64,000 bases of DNA. Source: Ehretia macrophylla (taxonomy: Eukaryota; Streptophyta; Magnoliopsida; Boraginales; Ehretiaceae). The position numbers and the translations under genes are program-made. The stretch lies in the NCBI GenBank assembly GCA_037974665.1, contig CM075770.1, positions 95,166,850 to 95,230,849 on the forward strand, read 5' to 3'. The notes beneath the pieces were generated by a model. The model was not told the origin of the DNA. It saw only the letters and a list, made by a program, of their open reading frames with translations, and ran no database searches. Numbering within the stretch: the first letter of the stretch is position 1; each line of letters begins with the position of its first letter. Positions 50,159 to 60,451 of the stretch are shown piece by piece.

Positions 50159-52258
50159 TGTTAGTTATATGCCTTAATACTATATAGTTAGATGACCTAT
50201 ATAGGGCATTATGATGTAAAATTGTGTTTTATAATGGCATCTTTGTTGACGTTCATATTCTCTGCTTATATTTTATGAATGTGTCCTTAATATTTTTCGG
50301 AGAAGAAATATATTCTAAAAGCGTTTAGAATACATCGACATATTTCTTCGATATGATAAACATTCAAATTGATTCATAGCCCTTATATTATTTAACCGGG
50401 ACTATAATAATCAAGTACAGGCTATCATATGTGGTTACCTTTGATTAGCATAGAGATGTTAATGATAAAATGTGGCGAGCCTTGTGCCATAATAACATAG
50501 GGATGCGATTAACTTACATATGAGTGATCGTTAGTGGAATGAATCATTGAATATGACCAGAATAATAAACTACCTGACTTTGGATTAATAGTTTATTATT
50601 CGTTGCAAATTATACAAATTAATCATTTGACTTGAAAAATTACTGATGCCGGATATATCAAGGGCTATATTTAGCGTTTGGACAAAACCCGCATTCTTCA
50701 AGGTAAGTAACGATCTCTCGCAGTTTAGTCTTGTGATAGAGAGACCGATAGGTAATTGTCAAGATAGGATCCATTAACCTCCGACGTGAGGCGATGTCCT
50801 ATGCGATCTTATTTCAGTTATTGAATGAGAAAATCGCTAGCTAGGGTATGAATGATGGAAAGGGATTTTTCCATAGGTGTCATCTCTTATTCCACCGATT
50901 AGATCTATGCATAGAATTGAATTAGTGGACTTAATTGTTTCATGGTCCTCATTAGATTGGGATATATTTAATGGAAGGATCGGACTACACGCTAATTTGT
51001 GATAATAAATAGATTCATAAGAGTTGGACTTCATTACCGTATAAACTATCATGATATGTATATTGCTAGGCATCACTCTAGAATGTGAGGGTATTTCGGA
51101 GAATGACGGAGACATTCTCGAAATAGATTAAAAGAGTTTAATAGTCTATTATCGCTATATGATTATGAATCTAGAAAGTCACATACAAAAGAGTATCGTG
51201 AATAAGGAATTTAATGAGCTTGATATTAAGTAAAAGAGACGTTAAAGAGTTAACATTATTTATTTTGTACATTAATTATTAAGCGGGCCAAAAGTGTAAT
51301 TACGGAAAGTGTTGGAGCCAAAGTATAAATATAAAAAAGGTTATTTGCCAATTTAATTAATCTAATGGGGATTAAAATTAATTAAATGATTTATACTAGT
51401 TAGTGGAAAAATACTACACAAGTATATATTATTATATATTTGGAAAAGTAAAATACTTGGCTATCATTATGCCAAGTCATCATTTGATTGATATCATACT
51501 CCACTAACTTAGATGAATGGCTAAGATTAAATCTAGGGACAAGATAAGATTGTCTTGCATGCATTACAAGTGGCATTCCATTGGATAGCACAATAACGCC
51601 ACTTGTCAAAGATTAAATCTAAAGAGATAAGATTGTCTTGCATGCATTACAAGTAGCATTCCATTGGATAGCAAAATAATGCCACTTGTCAAAAGCCATT
51701 ATCAAAAGTAGATATGCTAGAGATTTTGGGAGATCTTGTACGATTTTGCAAGATAACAAAAGATATTAATCTTCTCTCTCCTCTTAGCAATACACGGCCA
51801 AGACACACAAACAAGCAAGAGAACTAATTCAATCTTTACTTTCTCTCTCACTCTCGACCAAGAAAAGAAAAAGCACTTAGAGTTTTTGTTTTGCCTTTTA
51901 AGTTAATACAAGCTCGTATCCATTAATAGGTAGCTAGCACATTAACTTGTTTTGTGGAAATAGCCTTTGGATGCTCGTGTGTCTCTATTTAGAGCCTTTG
52001 AACGTGTGAAGGAGCTCGTTTACATCCATCTTGTTTCCACCATCTCTTCAGCTATCATCAAAGAGGTATAACAAGTATATCTCTTGTCTACTTTATATAT
52101 ATACTTGATATATATTGTTTATCATGTTGGTTGCATAGACTTTACGATGGTTATTTGTGAATACAAAGGTTATGATGCTTGAAAATTCTTGAAATTTTAT
52201 CGCTTCCACTTAGTACATAAAGGTTGTGATTCACACTTATCTTGAACGATCCTCTTCA
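50159..52258 (+). mobile_element. Copia-type solo LTR inside the SIRE-like element
   Basis: It begins TGTTAGTTATATGCC. Its first 700 bp are a diverged match to the start of the element C LTR (reverse of 42000-42826), including the TCAAGATAGGATC...TTAACCTCCG block (50757-50782). It ends near CCTCTTCA. The flanks AAATC (50154-50158) and AATC (52259-52262) suggest a TSD but are not exact. No PBS or coding interior belonging to it is visible. Confidence 0.6.
51524..51690 (+). repeat. 86-bp tandem duplication inside the copia solo LTR
   Basis: AGATTAAATCT starts copies at 51524 and 51610. Both contain GATTGTCTTGCATGCATTAC and CATTCCATTGGATAGC with few differences. Confidence 0.9.
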
Positions 52259-52429
52259 AATCAAGTTTTTATATGAGTTAATTGGAATATTGGAAATGTG
52301 TGGTGATTGTTATACTTGAAATGCTTTAACTTTTCCATACACACACATGAAATTTTTCATGGACCTTGAAGCTAATCATTCATCTAAATGACAATGACAA
52401 TACTTGATCATGACATAAAAAAAAGGGTA

Positions 52430-53640
52430 TGCTTGCTTAAGTTCAATCTTGAAAACATCTTGAAAAGATATTGTTGCAAGCATATATATTTGTTAAATAT
52501 TTGATTGTAGATTTATGAAACTAATTCATCTTCTTGAGAAAGTCGTTCTAAAAGCTTGCAAAGGGCACGTAAATTGAACAAATGAATGGAGAACCAAAGT
52601 TCTTCCTCGAACTCCTAATCGAGAAAACCAAGAAAGGGTGTTCACAAGTCAACCCAAGATCACAAAGGAATTAAACCAAGAAGTTTGTAATTATTCATAT
52701 CAAAGCAATCAAGAACTCAAAAGAGGACATCAACCAAGTTCTACCAAAGATAAGAAAATATATATTGGTTGAAGAAAATGAAAGGACAGAGGCACTCAGA
52801 AAGATGGAACTCAAAGTGAATCTACCACATCAAGATCTCAAGAAGATGGATCTCCTGGTGCTTCAAAGTATTAATAAAATTAACGAGTACAACCAATCTT
52901 GTAGAAGGAAGAGCAACAAATATCAAATCAAGATGAACAACAAACATCCTATGAGCAAATCATTGATCAAGATTTTGAAAGGATGTGAAGGATCATCCAA
53001 ATGATAGGATTCTAGGTAATTCACCGAAAGGTATAAGAACTCTCTCAAATTTAAATATCTTTTGTGAACATGATGGGTTTTTTTCTCAAATTGTTGAAAA
53101 TAATGTGTTATAGCAATTAACATTCTTGTTATGCTTGTCTCTTGATATTGGTAAAGTAGTATGTTCATCTCATTAGCATATACATGTAAAAGTCATAAAT
53201 GTTGAAGTATCATTGATTAAGTGTACATGATGTAAATGTTTGATAGGAAGACATGCTTACTTGATTTCAATTCTTAAATTTACATTGTTACAAGCATAGA
53301 TAATTGATAGCAATGCCATGCATGGTTGGTAAATATCAAGTTGATTCAACTAAGGTCAACACACTTAAAGTTTTTTTAAAGTATATCATGGAATTTATTG
53401 GACTATTTGATCTTGTTGGAGCAACTAGTCATTTCCTTTGTGAGACTTCCTTAAGAGCTTGCATAGGTTATTCAAATATGAGAATGAAGGAAGAGTTAAA
53501 AGTTCCTTCTTGGACTCTCAATTGAGAAAAACAAGGAGAAGTATTCATCAATCAAGCCTAGCACACAAAAGTACAAATCACAAAGATTGGGCTTAATAAA
53601 GAAAACGAATTGAGATTCCAATGAATATATCAACCAAGCT
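52430..53640 (+). repeat. Diverged direct repeat in the SIRE-like interior
   Basis: The block 52430-52760 (ATGCTTGCTT...TTGTTGCAAGCATA; GTTCTTCCTCGAACTC..AATCGAGAAAACCAAG) has a diverged counterpart at 53250-53600 (ATGCTTACTT...TTGTTACAAGCATA; GTTCCTTCTTGGACTCTCAATTGAGAAAAACAAG). The period is about 810-830 bp. Confidence 0.55.
52985..53113 (+). pseudogene. pol remnant just upstream of RT (copia)
   Basis: The frame VKDHPNDRILGNSPKGIRTL followed by SNL...EHDGFFSQIVE matches the conserved linker before copia RT (hHP-x2-I-I-G-x2-x-x-G-I-x-T-R-S ... F-x-S-x-I-E-P). A stop follows at 53111. No RT core (YVDD) is found downstream. The next trace (53304-53410, CMVGKYQVDS...KVFLKYI) resembles the RT-RNase H junction, so the RT core appears deleted. 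Confidence 0.6.
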
Positions 53641-54624
53641 CTACAATGTTGAAATAGGGTAAATCGATTGATGAAAAAGAAGTATAGAGGTATGATCTTT
53701 TAATCATCTATATCCAAATTACCTCTAAAACAAATGTGATGATTATTATGCTCTTATGTGCTTATTCACAATGTTGTCCAATCATCTCATTAAAAGCATA
53801 AGAAAAGGAAACTTTAAGTGTCTCACCATCATAATGCTAAATGGTTATCATAAATTTTGATGGATCATGTTCTTGATCATATAGATTCTCCATGTGCAAT
53901 GACTATTGATTCTTGACAATCACACACTATAACACATTTGTATATTGGGTTCTAAAATGTGTTCTCCTTCTATGAAAATTTCATATGTATACATGGGATG
54001 AATATGTTGAGAATAGGAAGTTATTGAATGCTTTGATGACATGTGCTTATATAGAGATGTGCACTTTGGGGAAAAAAATATTGTTGAATATACATATCAT
54101 TACCATCTCTTGAGTATTATCTTGAACCAAAAGCTAGTATTCCTCCATGTTTTGGCTTCTATCATATCTTTTTAAAGTGTTCCTGCTTCTTGCTCCTTAG
54201 CATGCTTATTGCTTGTCTATGATGATCATAAAGGAGAAGAATGCTTGTTTTTAACATGGATGAAATGTCAAATGACCTTGGGAATTTGATTATCATTCCA
54301 AAAGAAAGAGTGTAAATTTTTTTTCATTTGGCTTTGTTTAGGACTGCTTATCGCTAAAAAGGAAAAGAATTGGAATTGAAATGATGAATGTCTTGAATAC
54401 CATTCATTTTTTATAGTGCTAAATTTGCTATATGATTTGGTTAAATACCAAAAAAGGAGATATAACAGTGGTATCTTATATTAAAAGGGAAAAAATGTAA
54501 ATCATTTTGTATGCTATGACTTGTGCTATATGTGAATGATTTCAATGCTCATGACGTGCAATAATATTATGCTTGAAGATATGCATAGAATTTTACTTGT
54601 ATGAATGCTATCTCATCTATGCAT

Positions 54625-55156
54625 GATCTAAGGGGGAGTCTTTGTTCTTATTATGTACATAGTATGGGGGAGACTTGGTGAAAATGACCATTGTGATGCT
54701 ATTTTCATGGAAATCCCATTGTTATATTAGTTTCCAAAAATCTCACTGTTGTGCTATTTTAGATAAGATCCCATTGTGATGCTATCTTATGACTTCCTAT
54801 TCTTCTATTGATAATATGAGGATGTCAAAAAGGGGGAGAAGATACAATACAAGATATGGAGAGTTATGCAATATAATGAGAGCTTGCATACCTTGAGAAC
54901 TTGATTCCAAGTGTTAAGTGGTATAAGATCCCCTTGTAGTGCTATGTCTTATCTCTCCTTATACCTCACTTAATTTGATGATGCCAAAGCGGGAGAAGAA
55001 ATTAGAAGGGAGAAATACATGGGAAGAATTTTAAATTTGATATGCATATAATAAGGGGGAGCATTCTTTGTCTATATGTTATCTTACTTATGCCTTGATA
55101 TCAAATTAAACTACACTTGAGTATATAGGATTTTGTCATCATTAAAAGGGAGAAAT
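54625..55156 (+). other. Multiple polypurine-tract-like blocks before the 3' LTR
   Basis: AAGGGGGAG-type blocks occur at about 54629, 54664 (ATGGGGGAG), 54828 (AAAAAGGGGGAGAAG), 54988, 55051 and finally AAAAGGGAGAAAT directly before the LTR (55144-55156). Repeated PPTs are a known trait of SIRE/Maximus-type copia elements. A CCATTGTGATGCTAT motif also recurs between them (54690-54790). Confidence 0.6.
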
Positions 55157-55845
55157 TGTTAGTCTGAAGGCCCTAATTCTATGTTTTGATGATAACAAAA
55201 AATTGATCTATTGACTAATCATATCTTGTAATGAGTTCATTGTTTGAGAATTAGTCAAAGCTTGAAAGATATTCTTCGTGTTAAGCAAGCTCATGAGGAG
55301 TGGAGTGATGATCAGGCTTATAGAAAGTGATGATCAAACAAAAGGCATCCTCCAACTAGAAGATCAAAGCACTTTAATGGTCAAGATCTATGAAGATTCA
55401 AGATGTGAATATCCTAACTAAGATCTTGTCCTTAAGAAAGAAGATTGAAGAGATGATCAAAGTACTTTATGTATATCAATGTTATACAATCTCAAGAATG
55501 TCAAAGAAGTTCAAGATACTAATCTAGCTCAAGCACTGTAATGGTCAAGATCTATGAAGATTTAAGATGTGAACATCCTACCTAAGATCTTGTCCTAAAG
55601 AAGGAAGATTGAAGAGATGATCAAAGCACTTTATGTATATCAATGTTATACAATTTCAAGAATGTCAAACAGGTTCAAGATACTGATCTAGTTCAAGTTC
55701 TATAGTGGTGAAGATCCAAGATGATTCAAGTATAATCTTCCATAGAGATCTCACCATGAAGATTGAAAGTCAAAGATTAAAGAAAGAGTTACAAGAAAGT
55801 AGACGTGACGACATAAGATGTAACGACTTGAAAATGTCGTATATT
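55157..55845 (+). repeat. SIRE-like 3' LTR, truncated
   Basis: It starts TGTTAGTCTGAAGGCC directly after the PPT and contains the typical ATGTTTTGATGATAACA. Similarity to the 5' LTR ends at about 55845 (AAAATGTCGT), so the LTR end is lost and the nest stops here. It contains a 164-bp tandem duplication (55366-55529 and 55530-55693). Confidence 0.75.
55366..55700 (+). repeat. 164-bp tandem duplication in the SIRE-like 3' LTR
   Basis: AATGGTCAAGATCTATGAAG occurs at 55376 and 55540. The two units align along their length with about ten differences. Confidence 0.9.
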
Positions 55846-56124
55846 AAACACAAGTGACAACATAGCCTAACACTAACAACTCAATTGAGAAATTGGTCGA
55901 ATGCAATATATAATGTTCAAAATTGGGTTTGTTAGATAATCAGTTCCGATCTTGGCTTGCTAGGATTATCAGATCTGATCTATAAGAACAGAAAAGATCA
56001 TAGAAATTTTTAAAAGCCAAAATTACTTATATACATTTTATAATATCATAAATGGATTGCTTAAACAAACGACAACAAACAAGTATAACAATCAATTAGT
56101 TTGACAAGCTACTGAAAATCATCA
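55846..56124. other. Intergenic, nothing recognised
   Basis: AT-rich sequence between the truncated LTR and the Mutator-like element. I see no gene or repeat. Confidence 0.5.
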
Positions 56125-56134
56125 TTTTAGATAT

Positions 56135-57291
56135 GGGCAAAAACCATTTTGGTCCCTGAGGTTTGGTATAAAATCCAAATTGGTCTCTGAGGTTTGCAAA
56201 AAGACCAAACAGGTCCCTCCCATTATCTATGACTTAATAGTCAATGATTTGACCAAATGAAAAGACTTAAATGCCCTTGCTTTAGTAGTTGGAGATTTAG
56301 AGGGAAGGAAAAAAAAGATTGGGACCATGCAACAAAAATAACTATTTAAGCACCCAAACTATTTTTTCTCGTCATTTGAAAAGAAAAAAGAAAAAATAAT
56401 AATAGATGAAAAAAATACAAATATTAAATGTGAAAAAATAATTAACATGTAACGAATTCCTCGTCTATTATTATTTTTTCTTTTTTATTTTCAAATGACG
56501 AGGAATTCGTTACATGTGAATTATAGTGAATTTATCACAAGGTTATATATTCTATTGTCTAATATTGCACCTCAATACATTTTTCAAGTTAGTTAAAAGT
56601 CAGACAACATTTGTAGTTGGAGGACATATATTCAAAATTTAAGACTTTAAAAGCCACAATTAGTGGCTACCCGATACTAAATTCAACTTTCGGGGACAAG
56701 GTAGTAGTTATAGATATACTTGACTTTCTCTTTAATTTATATTTAATTTTACACTATTATAAATATTAAAAATTACAGACTATTCAGTCATAATATTTCT
56801 ATAATCTGAAAATGATGAAGGAGATTACATAGTTGATCAAATACATCAGATATCAGTAATTCCATAAACTCACTCAAGATTAAAGAAAAAATAAACTAAA
56901 CACAACCCAATCAACATTACCAAAGAAATAGAAAAAAAAGGTGTATTCTAAAAAAATAAAGAGTCAAACTCTTCTAAGTAGCAAGAATTTTGTTGTCGTT
57001 GTTCTTTTTTTTTTTTTTTTGTGAGAAAGATCATGAATTGAAAGTGAGAAAAAAAAAAAAATGGCTTGGGTGCTTAAATAGTTGTGCTTGCTGCATGGTC
57101 CTAATCTTTTTTTTTTTCCTTCCCTCCAAATTTCCAATTACTAAAGTAGGGGCATTCAAGTCTTTTTATTTAGTCAAACCTTTGAGTGTTAACTCATAAA
57201 TAATGGAAGGGACCTGTTTGATCTTTTTACAAATCTCAGGGGCTAATTTGAGCTTTATACCAAATTTCAGGAACCAAAATAGTTTTTGCCC
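56135..57291. mobile_element. Mutator-like non-autonomous inverted-repeat element, 1157 bp
   Basis: The left arm from 56135 (GGGCAAAAACCATTTTGG...) and the reverse complement of the right arm ending 57291 match for about 230 bp. A perfect 10-bp duplication TTTTAGATAT (56125-56134, 57292-57301) flanks it. Long terminal inverted repeats with a 9-11 bp TSD are characteristic of Mutator-like elements. No transposase frame is present, so it is non-autonomous. Confidence 0.88.
56368..56517. repeat. Nested inverted repeats inside the Mutator-like element
   Basis: ACATGTAACGAATTCCTCG (56445-56463) is repeated in perfect inverted form at 56499-56517. In addition CTCGTCATTTGAAAA (56368-56382) and its purine-rich continuation pair with 56464-56502. 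The two overlapping stems use the same right-hand segment, so they are mutually exclusive folds. Confidence 0.85.
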
Positions 57292-57301
57292 TTTTAGATA
57301 T

Positions 57302-58440
57302 TTTTCCAAAGGTAAACGTGCAAGCTCTCGAAGACTATGCGAACCAATTAGGTATACTAATAACATTGTATTAAGTGTAAAGCGATAATATTAAATATTT
57401 GTCTTTCTATTTGTGAATTTTTTGGTGTAAATATTAATGTTAAACAATAAATATACATAAACATACTCGTTAATATTTACACACCAAATCGTTATCTATC
57501 CCCGGGCCCAGAAGGGTATTTTCCCTCTCATAGATAACCGATAACTTGATTATTTCATGTCAAAATCTGATCGTTGAAACAAGTGTCCATTCAGAACAGT
57601 TGAGGGGCCAAATTTATCAGCCTTTCGTATTGCTATTTTAGATCTTCAAAGGACAAATGAGAAAATGACTTTCCAAATAAGAGATCGTTTTTCTATATTT
57701 CTTTATTGTATTCAGCGGAAAGTTTCAGCCAAACCTGTTAAAGTAGAGATTGTCCGACCTGAGTCTTTAGGAAAAAAAAATCTATAAAAAAAAAAGAGTG
57801 AATGTGGGATTTATCTCGGAGATAATTCCGACACTCAAGACAATATCGAGATCAAACGTCGGACTTAAGACATAATTAGGAAGTGTATATGAATTAAGAG
57901 TTATTTTTTTTGAAATATGATGGGTCTGTATATATACTTATCTAAAAGATGAGTTCAACTGTCATCTGTCTATTTTTGTTGTCTCCACAAGAGAGTATTC
58001 CATCTCTGGAGAGCACTTTACTTCAAGAGAGCATTTTACTCGGGAAAATATTTTTTTTGGAGAGAGTATTTTACCCCAAAAGAGTGTCCTATCTCGGGAG
58101 TCAAGTATTTGCATTTTAGTTTATTTACATGTATATGATCATCCTTATGTATTGAATTAATTCTCAAGCCTTTGGGAGAGCTACACTGATTAGGACATTT
58201 AAACCATTCAATAAGAATCGCATTCCTATAGGAATCTCATCGTTCGAAAAGTCTGAGTGGATATACGCGGCAGACGATGTCTTTTCCTCAAGATCTAAGT
58301 GGTAATTAAAACTTAAAAAATAATCTAAGAAATTATCAAATCCTTTTTCTTTATTATTTTTCTCGGGAGATCAATTGTCTATCACTTGTATAATACTATA
58401 TCTCATTGGTAACATGTGCGCCACATCTTGACGAATAAAA
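57302..58440. other. Intergenic AT-rich sequence with a hairpin and degenerate repeats
   Basis: An imperfect inverted repeat TTTGGTGTAAATATTAA (57421-57437) faces 57470-57488. At about 57985-58100 a degenerate unit of the form AGAGAGYATTTTACYYC recurs about five times. No gene is seen. Confidence 0.5.
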
Positions 58441-58445
58441 ATCAA

Positions 58446-58489
58446 TCCAATCAGATAAGTCCATGTAAAGTAAGGTCCCACTATACAAA
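58446..58489 (+). promoter_or_regulatory. Candidate core promoter of the PLAT gene
   Basis: CCAAT at 58446-58450 and a TATA-like TATACAAA at 58482-58489 lie 150-190 bp before the start codon. CATGTG (58412) could be an upstream bHLH/NAC-type site. These are motif matches only. Confidence 0.35.
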
Positions 58490-58504
58490 ATAGCAATAGA
58501 CTAG

Positions 58505-58594
58505 CTAGGCAGCTCACGAAGCTTCTTCAATTTAAATCTGTTCACCAGACTAGGCAGCTCACGAAGTTTCTTCAATTTTAAATTTATTCACAAC
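58505..58594 (+). repeat. 45-bp tandem duplication in the 5' leader of the PLAT gene
   Basis: CTAGGCAGCTCACGAAGCTT and the following 25 bp (58505-58549) are repeated at 58550-58594 with a few changes. It sits between the candidate TATA box and the start codon. Confidence 0.9.
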
Positions 58595-58633
58595 CACCCA
58601 CCCCCACTTGCACTTGTACACAGACCAAAGACA

Positions 58634-59361
58634 ATGGCAGCAAAAGATCAGAAGGCCATGGCAGTTTTCAACGTCAAAACCCTCTGCATCCATCTCTTCA
58701 TCTTCATCTTCATCTCCACCATTGCCAGATCGGTAAGCAACCCTATTAAATATCCATGTTTTGAATCATTGTTTTCATCTTTTCTGTTCTTTGGTTTTTG
58801 ATCTGATGCAAAAAGTAAGCAACCCTATTAAATATTCATGTCATGTATCATTGTTTTCATCTTTTTTGTTCTTTGGTTTTTGATCTGATGAAAAAAATCC
58901 AGGATGATGCAGATTGTGTGTACACGGTCTACGTTAGGACCGGCTCTATCGTAAAGGGTGGGACTGACTCGATCATATGCCTGACCCTTTATGATGCCAA
59001 TGGCTATGGAGTGAGGATCAACAATCTTGAGTCTTGGGGTGGACTCATGGGTCCAGACTACAACTACTTCGAGAGAGGAAATTTAGACATCTTCAGTGGG
59101 CGAGGCCCTTGCTTGACAGGCCCGGTTTGTGCAATGAACTTGACCTCCGATGGTTCAGGCAATCATCATGGCTGGTACTGTAACTATATTGAAGTTACCA
59201 CCACTGGCGCTCACATCCCATGTGCTCAGCAGCTGTTCACGGTGGAGCAATGGCTATCTAGGGATGCACCACCTTACGAGCTCACTGCCATCATAAACAA
59301 TTGTGCTGACAACAAGAAGATCGACGGTTCTAATTCTTCTCCTGTTATTTCCGTTATGTAA
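58634..59361 (+). CDS. PLAT1: PLAT/LH2-domain stress protein, secretory, two exons
   Basis: Exon 1 is 58634-58732 (33 codons) and exon 2 is 58903-59361. The intron 58733-58902 has GTAAGC and ATCCAG ends, and the joined protein is 185 residues. Residues 1-33 have a charged start, then a hydrophobic stretch (LCIHLFIFIFISTIA), consistent with a signal peptide. Residues 37-165 form a PLAT/LH2 beta-sandwich: DCVYTVYVRTGS (37-48), GTDSII (53-58), GLMGPDYNYFERGNLDIFSG (80-99), LTSDGSGNHHGWY (113-125), and EQWLSRDAPPYELTA (148-162). Length and sequence fit the small plant PLAT-plant-stress family. In Arabidopsis these ER-associated proteins act in abiotic stress tolerance. The exact paralogue is uncertain, so the symbol is by family. 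The first ATG with no in-frame upstream start was chosen. It is the only clearly intact host gene fully inside the window. Confidence 0.95.
58733..58896 (+). repeat. 82-bp tandem duplication filling the PLAT intron
   Basis: GTAAGCAACCCTATTAAATA begins both copies (58733 and 58815). The second copy ends shortly before the acceptor. Almost the whole 170-bp intron is therefore two copies of one unit, and the 5' splice site is duplicated. Confidence 0.95.
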
Positions 59362-59615
59362 AAGTTAGTGAGCTTTGTTGAGCCAGTACATTTTACCCCG
59401 AGGGTGTGAAGGAGCTGCATCTTGAGGTTTTTAATTATGTCTATGTTGCTCTTAGTGGAGTCGTGCACGAATGCATCTATTTTCCTGTGTGATGTTTTTT
59501 GGGCAAACAATGGGCCGTTCTTTTACTTACCTCTCTCTCATTTGTATGTGCTCTGGGTTTGGAAAATAGGTTTGTTCGTAATATTATGAGTATAATTTAT
59601 TGGTTCTGAATTGTT

Positions 59616-59621
59616 AATAAA
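59616..59621 (+). terminator. Candidate polyadenylation signal of the PLAT gene
   Basis: AATAAA lies 255 bp after the stop codon in AT-rich sequence. Plant poly(A) signals are loose, so this is tentative. Confidence 0.4.
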
Positions 59622-59956
59622 TTATGATAAAATAATTTAAATATTTAACAATTTTTGAATCTCGCATTCCTACTTTTCACATTATAATTTTATGAAGAAA
59701 TTCTTACTCACATATTTAGCGGGTACTAATAATAAAAATTGTTGCTATGAGTCTATGTACTTTGTCCAAGCGTATGGTATAGTCTAAGGCGTTACCAGTC
59801 TTTCTCTTGTTAGTAGCATTTAGTCACTCATTACAAATTAATGGACATTCTTAAATGTGAAAATACACCTGACCATAAGATAATTGAAAATGCAAGAGGA
59901 AAAATATTAAGTACATAAAAGTTGATAGACTTTTTTGTCCCCAAAAAATATGGGCG
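59622..59956. other. Intergenic, nothing recognised
   Basis: AT-rich sequence downstream of the PLAT gene without a gene or clear repeat. Confidence 0.5.
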
Positions 59957-59965
59957 ACAAAAGAG

Positions 59966-60442
59966 GGAAAAATCTCACATTTAGTCCTTATTGTTTGTAA
60001 AAAAATTAGTTTAGTCTCTATTGTTTAAAATGTTTCAATTTAGTCCTTATTATTTTTTTAAAAGTTTTAATTTCGTCCCTATTGTTTAAAATTTTTCAAT
60101 TTCGTCTTTATTATTTTTCAAAAAATTTCAATTTCGTCCTTATTATTTTCAAAAACCTTCAAATTTATTTATATTGTTTCTCAAAAAAATTTAATTTAGT
60201 CCTCTAAATAATAGAGACGAATTTGAAACTTTAAGAAAACAATATTGAAACTTTTTAAAAACAATAGGGATGAAACTGAAACTTTTTGAGAAACAGTAAA
60301 TACTAAATTGAGACATTTTAAATAATAGGAACGAAATTAAAATTTTTGGTGAAATAATAGGAACTAAATTAAAATATTTTAAATAATAAAGACTAAATTA
60401 AAATATTTTATAAATAATAAGGACTAAATGTGAAATTTTTCC
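59966..60442. mobile_element. Foldback MITE built from inverted arrays of a 35-40 bp unit
   Basis: The left end GGAAAAATCTCACATTTAGTC is mirrored by the right end ...AAATGTGAAATTTTTCC. The left arm (to about 60190) is a run of AATTTAGTCCTTATTGTTT / AATTTCGTCCCTATTGTTT units; the right arm carries the same units inverted. The flanks ACAAAAGAG (59957-59965) and GCAAAAGAG (60443-60451) give a 9-bp TSD with one mismatch, which suggests a Mutator-like relative. Confidence 0.8.
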
Positions 60443-60451
60443 GCAAAAGAG

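Larger units (their letters stand above)
24061..55845 (+). mobile_element. SIRE-like Ty1/copia element, the outer host of the nest
   Basis: The 5' LTR fragments 24061-24111 and 43136-43175 match 55744-55795 and 55802-55845 of the 3' LTR. Fragment 43176-44378 continues to the typical CAATTCACCCCC-like end and 48370-48392, followed by a degenerate initiator-Met PBS at 48395. Then come gag remnants (48429-49337), pol remnants (about 52985-53410), several PPT-like blocks and the 3' LTR at 55157. Its left part lies outside the window. It was the target for at least four later insertions. Lineage is inferred from LTR, PBS and gag features. Confidence 0.75.
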
